Program-made: the position numbers and the translations under genes
From: Hermatobates lingyangjiaoensis
Taxonomy: Eukaryota > Arthropoda > Insecta > Hemiptera > Hermatobatidae
Assembly: GCA_026182355.1 (NCBI GenBank)
Contig: JAPFBL010000049.1
Span: 4,485,001-4,549,000, forward strand
DNA length: 64,000 nt
Reading direction: 5' to 3'
Shown: piece after piece, positions 14,392 through 27,663 of the stretch
How the letters are laid out: each line of letters starts with the position of its first letter
Numbering within the stretch: the first letter of the stretch is position 1
The notes under the pieces: model-generated
What the model was told of the DNA's origin: nothing
Databases searched by the model: none
The model's input: the letters and a program-made list of their open reading frames with translations, nothing else

Positions 14392-14496
14392 GGTTATAAA
14401 ATTAACGATATTAACATTTTTAGTAATTATTTATTACTGCAGGTTGGATGACCCTAGAAAGTTTTACTTACTGTTGGTAATTGTATAAATTAGTTA

Positions 14497-14502
14497 AATA
14501 AA
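14497..14502 (+). promoter_or_regulatory. Poly(A) signal of NDUFA8
   Basis: AATAAA about 105 bases after the NDUFA8 stop codon, followed by T-rich sequence. Canonical hexamer in a suitable position. Confidence 0.7.
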
Positions 14503-16809
14503 TTTTGTTTCTGTTTCAATTGTTTACATTTTAATTCATTTCATAATCTATCATTTCATTGTAAACTGATAATTGATGCTTAAGAAATATTAAATTATAA
14601 CTTTTTACTTTCTTAAAAAAAAAATGAAATTTAGCACATTCAAACTGAAATGAATGGTTTGCATTCTTTTAAAAGATGTGCAGCATTTTTTATTTTCAAG
14701 TTATCTGAAAAACCCCGTTACAAAATAATAAATTCATCTGATAATGGTAGTTCATGCACCTTGAATATTAAACGAAAGTATATATAAAAATACCAAATTT
14801 AATGTATTTTCAGTATACATATTTGAATTTAATGCGGAAATAATACATTAGAATTTTTTGGTAACTTCCTTCTGAGTGTTTTGTCAGAAGTCCAATACTA
14901 AAATAGGCGTCGGTATGCTTATGATTTATAAAGTTCTGTAACGAAATAAAAAATGGTTGAACATAGGAAATCATATTACGAATGATTAAATGTTATGAAA
15001 TCGATAGTGTAAACACAGTTAAAGAACTTCGTTCTCGAGGACAGTTTGAACTTTAACATTTCATCTCCTCAAGTTTCTTCATCACATTTTTTAATCATAA
15101 ATTCATTTGAATAGTTATAATAATTCATATGAAGTTGAATCCAGGTGTCATTCATATGGTCCAAACACTGTAGATTCTCATTTCGAAGTAAGATAATTCG
15201 TATCTTAGATATTACAAAAAAAAAAAAAAAAAGTTATCCAGTAAGATTTAGCTAGCAAGGTTTAATGGATTTATCATTTCAAATAAATAATACAAATTAC
15301 TATAAAACAGTTTTATTGAACTATTCATCAATATGTACAGAATGGTAACATGAAAAAAATACAAATTTCCTGTTTGTAAATTTTACAATAACAAATTTAT
15401 ACATTATATTTCAAAAACTATGTCACATATTGAATTTCGCTTTGAAACGTATTTTAAAATTAAATATATACAAGAATTTGATAACTAATATGTATTCAAA
15501 GTTTTAGCAGAGATCAGTATCATTTTCTTTATTTCACTAATTTCGCTAGATAATTACAAACAACTTTTGACGGTTTAAATTAATCATCTGAAGTTATATT
15601 AGTAATTTTTATAACAAAGAATATGATTTTATTAAATCAATTAGAGAATTAAAGAATAAATCATCAAATTGATTTCAAACAACTAACGCAAAATGTACGG
15701 AGCAGTTTTCTCACAAATCCAAAGTAAATTTATTAAGAACCAAATACTTACAATTCCAAATTTAGTTTCCTTACATCCATTGGTTAAACACATGTGACCT
15801 ATAAGTTCTAGATAATACTTGGTTAAAAATCAAAAATTGTAGAAAACAGGCTGGATACCTTTGATTTTGCATATCTACATTATAAAAACCAAAATATGCC
15901 TCAATTTCATAAACTAAATTTAAATAAACGTTTGAGAAATAACTTATAATCACATACCTAATCATACAAAATTATGGAAGAGATCATGTCAACTAAACGC
16001 TCAGTTCTCAATATTCGATAAATTTTTGATTAAATAAGCAAAGTATGGTACGGGGAATGCAAAGTCAGGTCATGTTCGCTATTTATCCGTACCATTGATA
16101 ACAAATAATGAAACATATAATACGAACATAATGTTTAACATTTAACTCATAATAATCAAAAGAAATACTATGATTGAATAAGAACATTGATCGGTCTAAG
16201 GAAATTATTTTGAAATAGTCGAGAGTAGTGATTACTAAAGTAGACGACCAAATATAGCAATATTACACAAGAAAATAACTACTGCAGTGATTGAAAAATA
16301 ACCTGAGTATTTACGAATCGGTGTAAATAAATTTTCTCATGAAGTATTGTAGGCTTTAGTATAGAATATGTAAGAGTTGGTTACATGGAAGGTCTTAAAT
16401 TTTATTTATCTTGACTTGCCTCACAGCCGGGATCGTCTATAACACCTTGTGTCATATGCTCTCGAGAGGCATTTATTTCTCTCCATTAGTTTTGAGAATA
16501 ATATATTCTTTGTGTAATTTCAGGGAATTTGAGTAAATATGCCACCCACAATTATATATAAACTGATACAATGATCAACCATAATATGTAAATGGGAAAA
16601 CAAGACTTAAGATCTTTCAACCGTAACAAGCGGTCTTCGTCAGAGTCAAAAACCCAACTGAAACACTAGATGCAGAAAACATCTGGTGAGGGGTTGAGAA
16701 GAGGGGTTGCCTACACCTATAAACTGATACGTGTTTCTTAATATAAAATCAGTCTTTGAAGTTTTCACGAAATCTATTTACGAAGAACTGAGATTAGGCA
16801 CTACAACAC
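14503..16809. other. Convergent intergenic region, NDUFA8 to E2F
   Basis: No exon seen. Contains a 17-base poly(A) run near 15215 and the hammerhead-like repeat at 16603-16647. A minus-strand AATAAA at 16401-16406 is a candidate poly(A) signal for the E2F gene; if used, the hammerhead-like motif would lie in the E2F 3'UTR in sense orientation. Confidence 0.55.
16603..16647 (-). ncRNA. Hammerhead-ribozyme-like motif, copy b
   Basis: Best preserved copy of this type. Minus strand: GACT, CTGACGA, one extra A, stem II GACCG with CGGTT around a 7-base loop, GAAA, short self-complementary GATC, TT, then AAGTC closing stem I. Flanks (CAAGACTTAAG, AAACCCAACTGA) are shared with copy a at 9721-9764, so both come from one repeat family. 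Confidence 0.6.
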
Positions 16810-19800
16810 TTAGCTATTACTAATGTCCTTTTCATCAGATATGTCATCGAAGAAGTCAAGTATTCCTTCTCTAGGATAAAGAGCAAATAAGTAATCCTGT
16901 TTGGTGTGGGATGGGCTGACTGGGTTGAAGGGACTATAATCTATTGAAAGAGGAAAACATGTAAAAATTATGGGATGATTTCAACAAATACTAACAAAAA
17001 AAAAATAAAATACCTTCTGGTGGAATGAAGGTGATGATCTCATCATTTAAATAACCATCATTATCAAGGGGATCTGAAAACAACGCAATATTGCTATTGG
17101 AAACAATTGACTAATTTGATGTAATAAAATTAAAATTAAATTAATTCTAGACTTAATTACATAACATTTATTGTATACAGTAAGCAATATCCTAAGAAAA
17201 CAAGAAAAGACCTAATAAATCATGTGCTCTTAAAAATATATCGTTCTACCTCGCACGTTTCCTTCATACCTGGCCAATTTCGGACTTCGCCCAACATCAA
17301 GAGGAAACTGAATGTTATTCTGTTTTATATAAAGATAACAATCCACCTTTCTTTGAGTCGAATGCTGTCCCAATCAATAATATATAATTTTCCTAAAGAA
17401 TTAACTTAATTTTTATTTTCACTAATTACTATTTATTTTTAATGATATTACTTTAATGTCACTGTTACCTTCATCATCATTCTACATTATATTGAAACAG
17501 GTCGTCTATCGGGTGGTGTAGTCTGATTGTCAATTGTGGGCTTGAGAACTGTTTTATGTTTAAATATCCCTAGTGCTTCTGTTATTGCCCGTCTCAGCAC
17601 TTTCTTTCTGACATACAGGAGTCCATCGAATCCGGTTCATGTCCATGTGTCTTTAAGTGGTTTGCAAAACTGGAATTCATTTTAATATATTTGAAAGCAT
17701 GAGTGTTTTTATATCTTAGTCTTAAAGTTCGTCCTATCTGTACAACAGAATATGCCCACAATCTTTGGATTTAATTTTATAAATTCAAGAACTTTTATCT
17801 AATTTATTTTCTTTTGTATAAGAAGTTAAGTTACGTATTTTATTAAACTATTTGATTTTAAAGTGATGTGTCAATGATTTTTAAACAAGTTTACTAATAT
17901 GCGAAACCGGTCGGCGTACTACAGAAACATACAAGGTAAGACGGTATATTTATCCAATTCAAGGATTGTCCGGAAAGTCCTGTGGTACTTTTATTCAGGA
18001 TATGTAATGAAACAATTTAATGAAAGAAAAAAAAAATTAAACAATATATGTGCCTCGTTGACTGACAGCTTTCAGCCAATGTTCAGAGAACTGAAAGATC
18101 CTTCTCTCGAAGGAGGACCATGGTTTGGAGGCACACAAGCTATCCAAGAAATATTTCACATCCGACAAAGAATTGAATCTCCTTCGCCTAATGCATTCTG
18201 TAGTGATCTAAACAGATGACAGTCGGAGAGTGCACCAAAACAACCCAGTCATATCCTGACGGCGAAAAGGCAAAGAAACCTGTGGTCTGGCATTATCATA
18301 ACGGAAAACCATCTCTTTTCGACTCACCAGATCTCTTTTCTTCAAGAGCAGTCTTTAAAAATTTACTGATTGGTCAAATGGTAGTACGAGTAACTACCAT
18401 TATAATAAGTTATACCACACAAATTCCACCAAATTGAGAGAATAACTTTTTTTGTTTGAAGTTCACGTTTAGATAGATGCATCACTGGGCATATGGATGA
18501 CAACTTGCGCACCACGTTACTGTAAAGGATCTGTTTTTCATCCCCTGTGATGGTCGTTTCAAAAAAGACACTTCTGTTTTTGCCTTAACAAAGAATCACA
18601 AGCTGATATCGAGTGATCAGATACAAGCTGATATGCGAGAGATCAGATAAAAGCTGATATGAGCGAGAAATCAGATTGCCTTCATTCAACCTATGTGGTA
18701 CCCAAACATCATATCGACTTATGTACCCCTTCATGGGGTCATGGACAGTACTTTTTGCAATCTTGAGCTTTTCTTCTAAGTCTATTATAGAATAGCGTGG
18801 GTTTTCAACGATAATGTCTTTAAGAAGATCGTTATCAACGGTAGAATGCCATCCTGTTCGTTCATCTTTGTTGTTGGTATTTCCCTACATACATTTTTGA
18901 AACCACTTGTGTCTTTAACACTGCTCCTACTCTGTATACCGCGCACATTCTCCGAGCCGTCTTACAAAGATTCTTCCTTTTCTTAAAATAAAAAAGTATA
19001 ATATGACGAAAATGTTCTCTTTGACCTGTCGTCTTCAATCTAGCACAAAACAAAATATACTGGTGACAATAAATCAATTTGAAGGAGATATTAAAGGAAT
19101 GTTTATTTTACTTACTGGGCAAAAATAAATACCCTTTCTTCTCTGAAAGTATATTAAAAGACTCAGTTCAAATCCTGTTTAGTGAGAAAAACCGCAGGAC
19201 CTTCCGGAAAACCTCAATATATCACTAACCTCTGGGTTACTATCAATAATATATATTTTTTTAACATTTATGTTGAATTGATGTCACTTCAGCTCAAAAA
19301 TATCTATTTTTGTATATTTAAATTATGGATTAAGCATGGATTAACTCATCCATTTATAATGGATTACATTAATTAAGGATTGACTCATTAAGTTTGTTGA
19401 TATGTGTGAGCGGTAAAGATGAAGGAAAACTGAAACACTATTTTCTTGCATAGAATGTAGCTAGTCGTGTAAAGTAAATAAGTAGTAATAATTAGTTAGT
19501 TATACATACAATAAGGAGAATTAGAATATATATAGATAGCAATTCCACAGTAAACATGTAAAACAAAAGTCAACGTATAAAACCACAGATGTGATTTTAA
19601 AATGGGACTAAGATCTTCCAACCAGTAGGGTACTCGTCAGAGTCAAACAGAATAAACAAAAGGAATATATGTTTCTACTTATTATAATGTACATATATTT
19701 TTAGAAGTTTTAATTAAACATTTCACAAAGTAATTTTGTTGACCTTTTATATCAATTAAATATAGAAAAAAAATAAGAAAATTAGAAACATTAAAACCAG

Positions 19801-22800
19801 ACAAACGTTCTGCGACCATTTTAGCTTCTATCCAATTTATGTCATGGTAAATATTATTTATATGCAAGAATAAGATGCTACTTTGTTCAACTCTAATTAC
19901 GGTTTGGTAGTTATTTATTTATTTGATATATTGGGTGGGGATTATATAGAAAAGTCACCAATGTACATATGTCCATTTTTATTCTGCCATCCAAGAAATG
20001 TTATAATATCTGAGTTAGACATTGTTTTTGAGAGTGTTAAGAGTTTGCTCTCCTGAATTCCTTAACGATGAAATTAGTAACATTTTCCCTATTACTCACT
20101 CATAAAAATATCCTGCCTTTATACAAATAAACCTCCAATTACATACATAATTTGTCGATTAAAAACTCTCCTAAGGTACTGGAGTTTAGTGATATTTATA
20201 AAATTCTGTGTAAATTCCATAAAACATATATAGATCAGAAGAGTAAATCATTAAAAAACGTATCAAACAACACCAATAAAACGTAATTAGAGGTGAATTA
20301 ATTAGCACTTTATTCTTGCATATAGATAATGAGAATCATGAAATAAATTGGACTGAAATTTAGTCAAACATCAATTTAAGTAGTTTGCACCTTCTCATTT
20401 ATGCTGACTTTCATTAAATAGATTAATTTTCTCTAGGAAAGTCCGCGTGTAACATCCAGTTATAAACAAGAGTTCGTTATAATGCAATATCATTAATTTT
20501 CGCATAGGATATTATATACCAACCTCTGTGGACTAGCAACATTTATATTCTCCTCTCTTGGTAAAATAAGAAAATTTTTGACAAGATTACTGTAATAATA
20601 AAAAAGAAAATGTTTTACTAAAATTGCAACCCGAAATACATTTTTTATTTAAAGAAATATAGAATTATTTCCATTCAAATTTTGTTAAAGGCAGTTATAC
20701 AACTAATCATTTTCACAATCAATCCTATTGATATTAATTTTTTTCAATTTAAAGAAAAGTGCTTCTTTTGTGTCATCAATAATTGAATTTTGTGTCAGTA
20801 ACTACTCAATCAAAAGAAAACTAATAATAAATATTTTAAAACCAAGTTTAAATATCTCTCAAAATAAAAGACGTAGGCATATGATTCTTGTTTCTGACTA
20901 AACGTCGAGAATAAGTATGTACATGATTATTTACCTTTTTACGTTAAGCATGCACACCTGCTTCAGGATATTACAATTGGATGAAACTGTTGACTGTGCA
21001 GTGACGAGAACTTTCATTTTCGAGGCAATCATAAGATAATACCTTAAGCTACCAAAAGATAATAACTCTTAACAACACTTGCAGCGTATCCACATCACGT
21101 TTTCAAAGATTTTGAAAAAAAAAATTAATCCTGCCTGCCCCTTTCGAGCACATAAAATCCTTGTACTCGTCTTAACTTTCGTTTTTCCAGTTAACAATCA
21201 TTACTTTGACTACCATACCAACACTAGCAATGGTTTTAAATACCTTCAAATACTCGATAAAAATCATTCACTAAAAAATGAAAAACCACATTCCACTCCC
21301 ACATACATTGCAAAGTGATTTCCCTGAAGAAAACTACATCAATCACAAATTGTACGTTTATATATTTTAAACTAATACATTTTGTTTTGGTGGGGAACAT
21401 TATGGACAAAATAATGTGATATAATCAAACTCAAACGACTATGGACAAACCAGTTGTCAACACTATACTTCGAGCTAACGGTGATTTTCACACTCTACAA
21501 ACCCTACGTAACCTGATCATATGCATTATAGAGTTCCATACTATCATTTCACCCCACTTAAAACACACATAAATATAGGAATTTAAATTAAAACTTATAT
21601 AAAACTCAATGATTACACTGACAGTACCACATTTGAACTTTTACAAGCGGAATCCTTTCCGAGTGACCATACTGAAAACAAAATATCTGAGGCTCTGGAG
21701 AAAGTTAAAAAAAAAAACTAAATATCGGAAACCAGTGAAAAAAAGTAAGAGTAAATACGGCGAAACAAATTGAAACAACGTGAAGATAGTTGTAAATCAA
21801 TTGAAAATGTGATTACGAACTACAGTAGCACGGTTCAACTCCACTGAAGTTCATGTTTTATATCTTGATTTATTAAACGATTTCATATGCTGTCGACTAA
21901 GATTATTCATGTTTGGGTACTTTACTTTTTTGATACTAATGCAAAGGGAGTTTTAATACCCTAGAATTATCAATCAGACGAAGGAACTTTAAAAAAAGTA
22001 TAAACCAGAATTGGTCTTTGGCAATGGAATTAAAAATGGGAAAATTTCTTAACAGCAGAATTTTTTTATCATTAAGCATATTTTACTCAATATCAAACTA
22101 AAAAACTGACTGCTTCTTAATGTATATATCTAATAAAATGATTAATTTTTACCTGGAGTTAATCCACGAAGTATTACACTAGCTGCATCAGCTAACGTGT
22201 CTTTTATTTGACTAGTTTCATCAGATATAATGCTTCTAGATTCTTCTTTAACAAAGGTTTGTTTTCTACTCGCCTTTGTTACTCTTGAGTTAAACAATTT
22301 ACCACCCTTAAATTAAAAAGTAATTTTAATTAAAAGCAAAAGAAAGAAAGAAAAAAAAAACTTCATGGACATACTAAAACAAGAGTACAAACCAAAAAAG
22401 TTGAAGAAAGGAAACCTTCTGTATTTACTTCAATTTCTTTTTGACACACGGTCTGACCACTATCCAAAAACACTGCACTTAATGGGTATCCTCGTGATTT
22501 AAAATTCAGAATATAATTTATAGATTCATTCTAAAATTAAAAGAAATCAATAAATTAAAGAGCAACAACAATGTTTCGAATAAGGTAACAACTAAAATAT
22601 GAATTAAAATAGTACACACTCTCAAAAGCAAAAAAATATAACACTATGAAAGCCACTTAGTCAATTTTGGACGGTTCATCATATTGACATTTGAAACAAA
22701 GAACTTAATACATTATTTATTTAAAACCTATTATACAACATAAATTTAAAACCTAAAAATAACAATGACTTTTCTTTCTGTCAACTTTTCGTAGACAGAA

Positions 22801-25800
22801 GGAAGAAATTTTTGAAAAATTCTAATAGAACAAAACATTTCAGTGAAATCATTGCAAGCAAAAGATATTCCATATCTTTATTCCATAATATTTTCATATT
22901 CCTTTCCCTTACCTCCTGGTCGATTTATTTTTAAGGTGATACTCCTTTTATTAATGCCTATGAATATATACATTTAAAAATTAATTTAAATTTAAAACAT
23001 TATAAATTAAGACAGACTACTATAAACAACACTCACGTCAGGCACTGATCTAACTGTTACGGCTGACTCATCAGGAACTTTTAAACCAATTATCAAATTA
23101 TCTTGAAAACACTTCTTTAAATCTTCTTGAGTGACGTAACAATGCTGAAGTTTTCTTATGTCATTTGTCTTTTTACGAACATCCTGAAATATAAAGTTAC
23201 AACTTTATCTCTCATACATTTTCAGTACTGCTAAAGAGTTAATTTATTTACTATCATATGACGATCCAATTCTTCCTCATAATCTTTCAGTTCACGGATG
23301 TCTTCCTTCAATGATGAAAGTTCATCTGCGTCTACTTCAGAATCATCGTATGCATTATATCCTCTGAAATAGTATACAACACATTAAAAATTTTGATAAC
23401 ACCGAAATTCGCCCAGAAGAATATATTGAAATAGGCTTACAAAAGAAATACCATCAAACGTGAATACATCATACAATCGAAGTATTATCTGTTCTGGTTA
23501 TTTCTTTTCAAAATATTACGGGATTTATATCAGACATAATATAACTTTAGTGGAAGGTGAGGTAAAAGAAAAACAGAATAACATCTAGGAGAGTGCAGGA
23601 AAGGGGTAGTTTAGAACCTCCAGAGTATAAAGGGCCAGCCGCTATACTCCCACTCTACTGCAGCAGTAGAGGTAGGGACATAAAGTCACATGACGTATGT
23701 CGAACATCATGTCCAACTGACTACGAGCAGTAGAGGTGGATATGGGGGCTGGCTGACTATATTATTTTTACAAAGTAATTTTTAAAAAATGTGCATCATA
23801 AATAGACTTACTCTGAGTAGAAACAGAGTTTCCGGTTGTCCATGGAAGGTAATTGTTTAAATAAAAGGCGTAGAATGACCACCCCATGAAATATATTGTA
23901 AAAATAGCAGATTAATTTAAAAAAAATGAACAATTAGTGAATATTTATTGGACTAATTTAAATAGATGAGAATTAAAAACCACATAATTAATAAGCAAAA
24001 CTTAAATTGGATTAGTACTGAAAGAAGGGATGGAAGGCCGTAGAGTAACATGCGTACTAGTGGACTGGTCTTTAGTCAGTCAGTTTGTCGTCTTCAGTCC
24101 GTCTCTTGTCTGTTAGTACCAGAAATACCAGGGGTCGTAGTCCGTTTATTGCAGTCTGGTATGAACAACTGTCATCATCGACCAGTCAATTTGTTGAACA
24201 ATATAAAAAAAGTATAAGCATTACTAATCAGTGTTGGACTTAGCCAACCTGTCGAAGAGGTCCAAATAATTCTGAAATTACTACTTTATTCTACAAACAT
24301 CCCAGAATAAAATACTTTCCGTGTCGCAACATACCATCACTCAATTGTTTTTGTGTTGTTCCTGTATTAGGGTCAACAAAGTACCGTATTTTCCGCACTA
24401 TAAGGCGCACCGCATTATAAGGCGCACCTTCAATGAATGACGTATTTTAAAACTTTTTCCATATACAAGGCGCACCGCATTATAAGGCGCTACAGTTACA
24501 GATGGAGAGATTACGTCTTTTCATAAACCGAAAGCACCAAGAAGGACAGCCTCTAAATTCATTGATGTTAAGTTCGCGTGCTAGCGCCGTTGCCTTCATT
24601 CGAATAGTGATTGTACTGACACTTCTACTTGCAGCTCTCTGTTCAACAACCCACTGTTCAAGTTTGTCCTCTAACTGTGGCCATCTCGCTTTGTTCCCGC
24701 GGAAACTCTGTTTAGTCTTCTTTACTTGGCGCAGCTCATCCTCTTGCTTCCTCCACTTCCGCACCATTGATTCGTTAATGTTAAACTCTCTCGCTGCTGC
24801 TCTATTCCCGTGTTCTACTGCATGACTGATCACCTTGAGTTTAAACTCTGCATTGTAAGCGTGTCTCTTAATAGGAGCCATTTCAGGGTCTTTACTGAAA
24901 TACACAAATGGAAATGAAGCGCCGTAATATAAGTAATGTCCAGCCGAGAGACACTCTGGGCTCAGATTACGGAGAAGTCCTTATCAACATTGCCTCCCCA
25001 AGTAATACGAGAGCCTGTGAATAGTGAATAAACACCACTTCTTGTTTGACCGCCGTGCGAACAAGACTTGTAATATTCCTTTTCTTTAAAAACCCTTTCA
25101 TTCCTTGGAACCACGTGACTTATATATCCCAGCATGCACCGCGCACTACTTCTTCTACGGGGGAAAATGGAGTCGGCGGCTGCTTACCGTAGTTGCGAGA
25201 CTGTTGCGGCTCAATATTGATCCATATATAAGGCGCACCGGATTATAAGGCGCATGGTCAGCTTTTGAAAAAATTGAAGGCTTTTAGGTGCGCCTTATAG
25301 TACGGAAAATACGGTATAAGGAATGATTTACATTTAAGTGCGTACACCCATATTCCCCGAGCCGGTCCTATGCCCTCCAGCAGTATGTGTAAATTGTCAT
25401 TCCAAGGAAGAACGACGATAATAGATTCATTTCTTATACAGTCAGTCAGTATCTCAGACGTACTGTCGTCTACTCCGACCGAAAACATCTTCCCACTCCC
25501 ACTTTCTATTCCCTCTAAAACCATTATACTTACGCTCCCCAAATTTACTCTTGTCTATTTCAGCAATCATTTTGGGCTTACCAATAGACTCTGAAGGATT
25601 CTGAAGGTGTAAGGGGACAGTCAGGCTAGCAGCGACGTACTTACCTCTGGACTGGTAGATCCGGGGTTCAATACCCACTCTGGCCCTCGATTATTCACGC
25701 GGGAGGTGAAAATCTGAGCAAGCGGACCCTCGGAGAGGACGTTAAGCCATCGTTCCCGAGAAGATGTCAGGTACTTGTTAAAGATCCCTACTTTAAATAC

Positions 25801-27622
25801 ACTTGAGTAAGTAAAATTTAGGATTACCAAAGTAGAATATCTATTGCGGTATCACAAAGGGTCAATGTGTATTCTCACTGCAACCGAACCTAACGTCTTG
25901 GTACTAACATTTAGTTCTTCCATTACACTGTCACGTGAATGTTTTAAAACAATTAGTCAAGCCAGTTCAATGAGTGTATGTGAATGTAAGTGATAGCCGG
26001 TAAACCAGCACCCGTGTCTAACCGATTTGGAACTGTGGCATTTTTGTTCGTTAGTCTGACTCTGCCACACTTCCAAATCATTCTGTCCCTGTTTGAGAGA
26101 GTCAACATAAATCCTTCCCACAATGACGCATGTTACATCGCTGGCTTTTGATAGGCCAATGTGCATCAAAAAGGAATTAGCAGTATCTCCTCTACGTCTA
26201 GTCAACAAAAACATATCAACTCCTCCATGAAAAGATTAAGGGAAATCCAGTTAAATTAACTGACTTCCATTAAATCAGTATTAACTGACAAGACCATGCA
26301 AAAAAAAAAAGAGATAAGATCAAATATTCGACATTAGATCGATGGGATGGCTTATGAAATGATACTACCTTACATTTGAAAACATGAAGAACTAAACAAA
26401 TCGTGGTCATATTGCACAAGTATAATTATAATTACTTTATATTAGATCAAGAATATTATATATATATATACTATAATATAAATAGAATTTAATTTACATA
26501 GTTTTATTTTCATCATATGAGAGCATACACCTTTAGCCATACGTATGGATGAAATGAAATAACTAAAATGGAAAATTTAAACTAGTACAATGAATTCATT
26601 AAAGTAAACAAAATTTACTTACTATAGTAATAATTTTATCCAACTTATACAAACAATCGCTTGATTCTAATTACCCAAGAATCATTCTACAAATTATGAT
26701 GAAAATGAGTACAATAATTTTAGGCCCAGAAATCACTCAAATTTGTGAAATCTATGACTACCTCCACAAAACTTCAAAATTTCAGTCAGTGAAATTTATA
26801 GGTATAGAATGCCAGTTTACTATTTTTTGCTAATTGAACATGAACAAATAAAAATTAATGTATTAATGGCATTTAATATACTACATATACGAGTTACAGT
26901 ACATTCTAACTATGGAAGGGTACATTCTATTAGTGGTAATTTAGCAATTCTATATGCAACAATCATAAATATCATTACCGTTAGCGTAGTACTGATCTCT
27001 AGTTATATTGTTATCTTGACCACAAAAGAATTTTAAGGAATATTTTTATTCCTATCATGATGACTTTTCGCCAAGGACATAGCGTTTCAACACTTATGCT
27101 AACGTTTCGTCCTTAGGCATCCTCAAGACTACATCAAACTTGAAGAATGGTATCGTTAACACAGAGTAATGAGAAGCACCTAATTTCTAATGCATTGTTC
27201 CTAGAAATTAAGAAATTGTAAGGTTTAGTCAGAAAAATCATGTGAATTTTTCACCAGTATTAGAATAAATATGAAGGTACCAATAATTTAAAAACAATTC
27301 TCTAATGGCAATTATTTCTGTTCACAAAGTTATTTTTTGTACCTCAATGAATATCTTAAACATCAATAAGAAATGTTTGCATGGGTATTGAAACTTCATA
27401 TTCTTGGATCATAAACAATTTTATTTTTTATGTCCTTTATTTCAATTATTCAAAACAAAGTGTTTGTTCTTAAAGGTAAAATTAAAAGGGAGTTTTATGA
27501 ATCTAATTAATAATTATTTCTATTCCTACATAACGTCAACTTTGTTTTAGCAGATAATATTACTCTTAGGAGAAAATTTTACTCTAGAATGTGTAATGTT
27601 CAGATAATTTCACAGCACTTCG

Positions 27623-27663
<41 letters not shown>

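Noticed and set aside
17899..18219. Plus-strand 106-codon open frame
   Set aside because: It is the antisense shadow of the mariner transposase C-terminus and 3' end, which reads sensibly on the minus strand.
21079..21318. Plus-strand 79-codon open frame in an E2F intron
   Set aside because: No recognisable domain, no splice context, composition as in the surrounding AT-rich DNA.
23580..23760. GC-richer stretch with GCAGTAGAGGT repeated and GGGCCAGCC/GGGGGCTGGC
   Set aside because: Some inverted similarity, but no end motifs, duplication or coding content; too weak to call an element.
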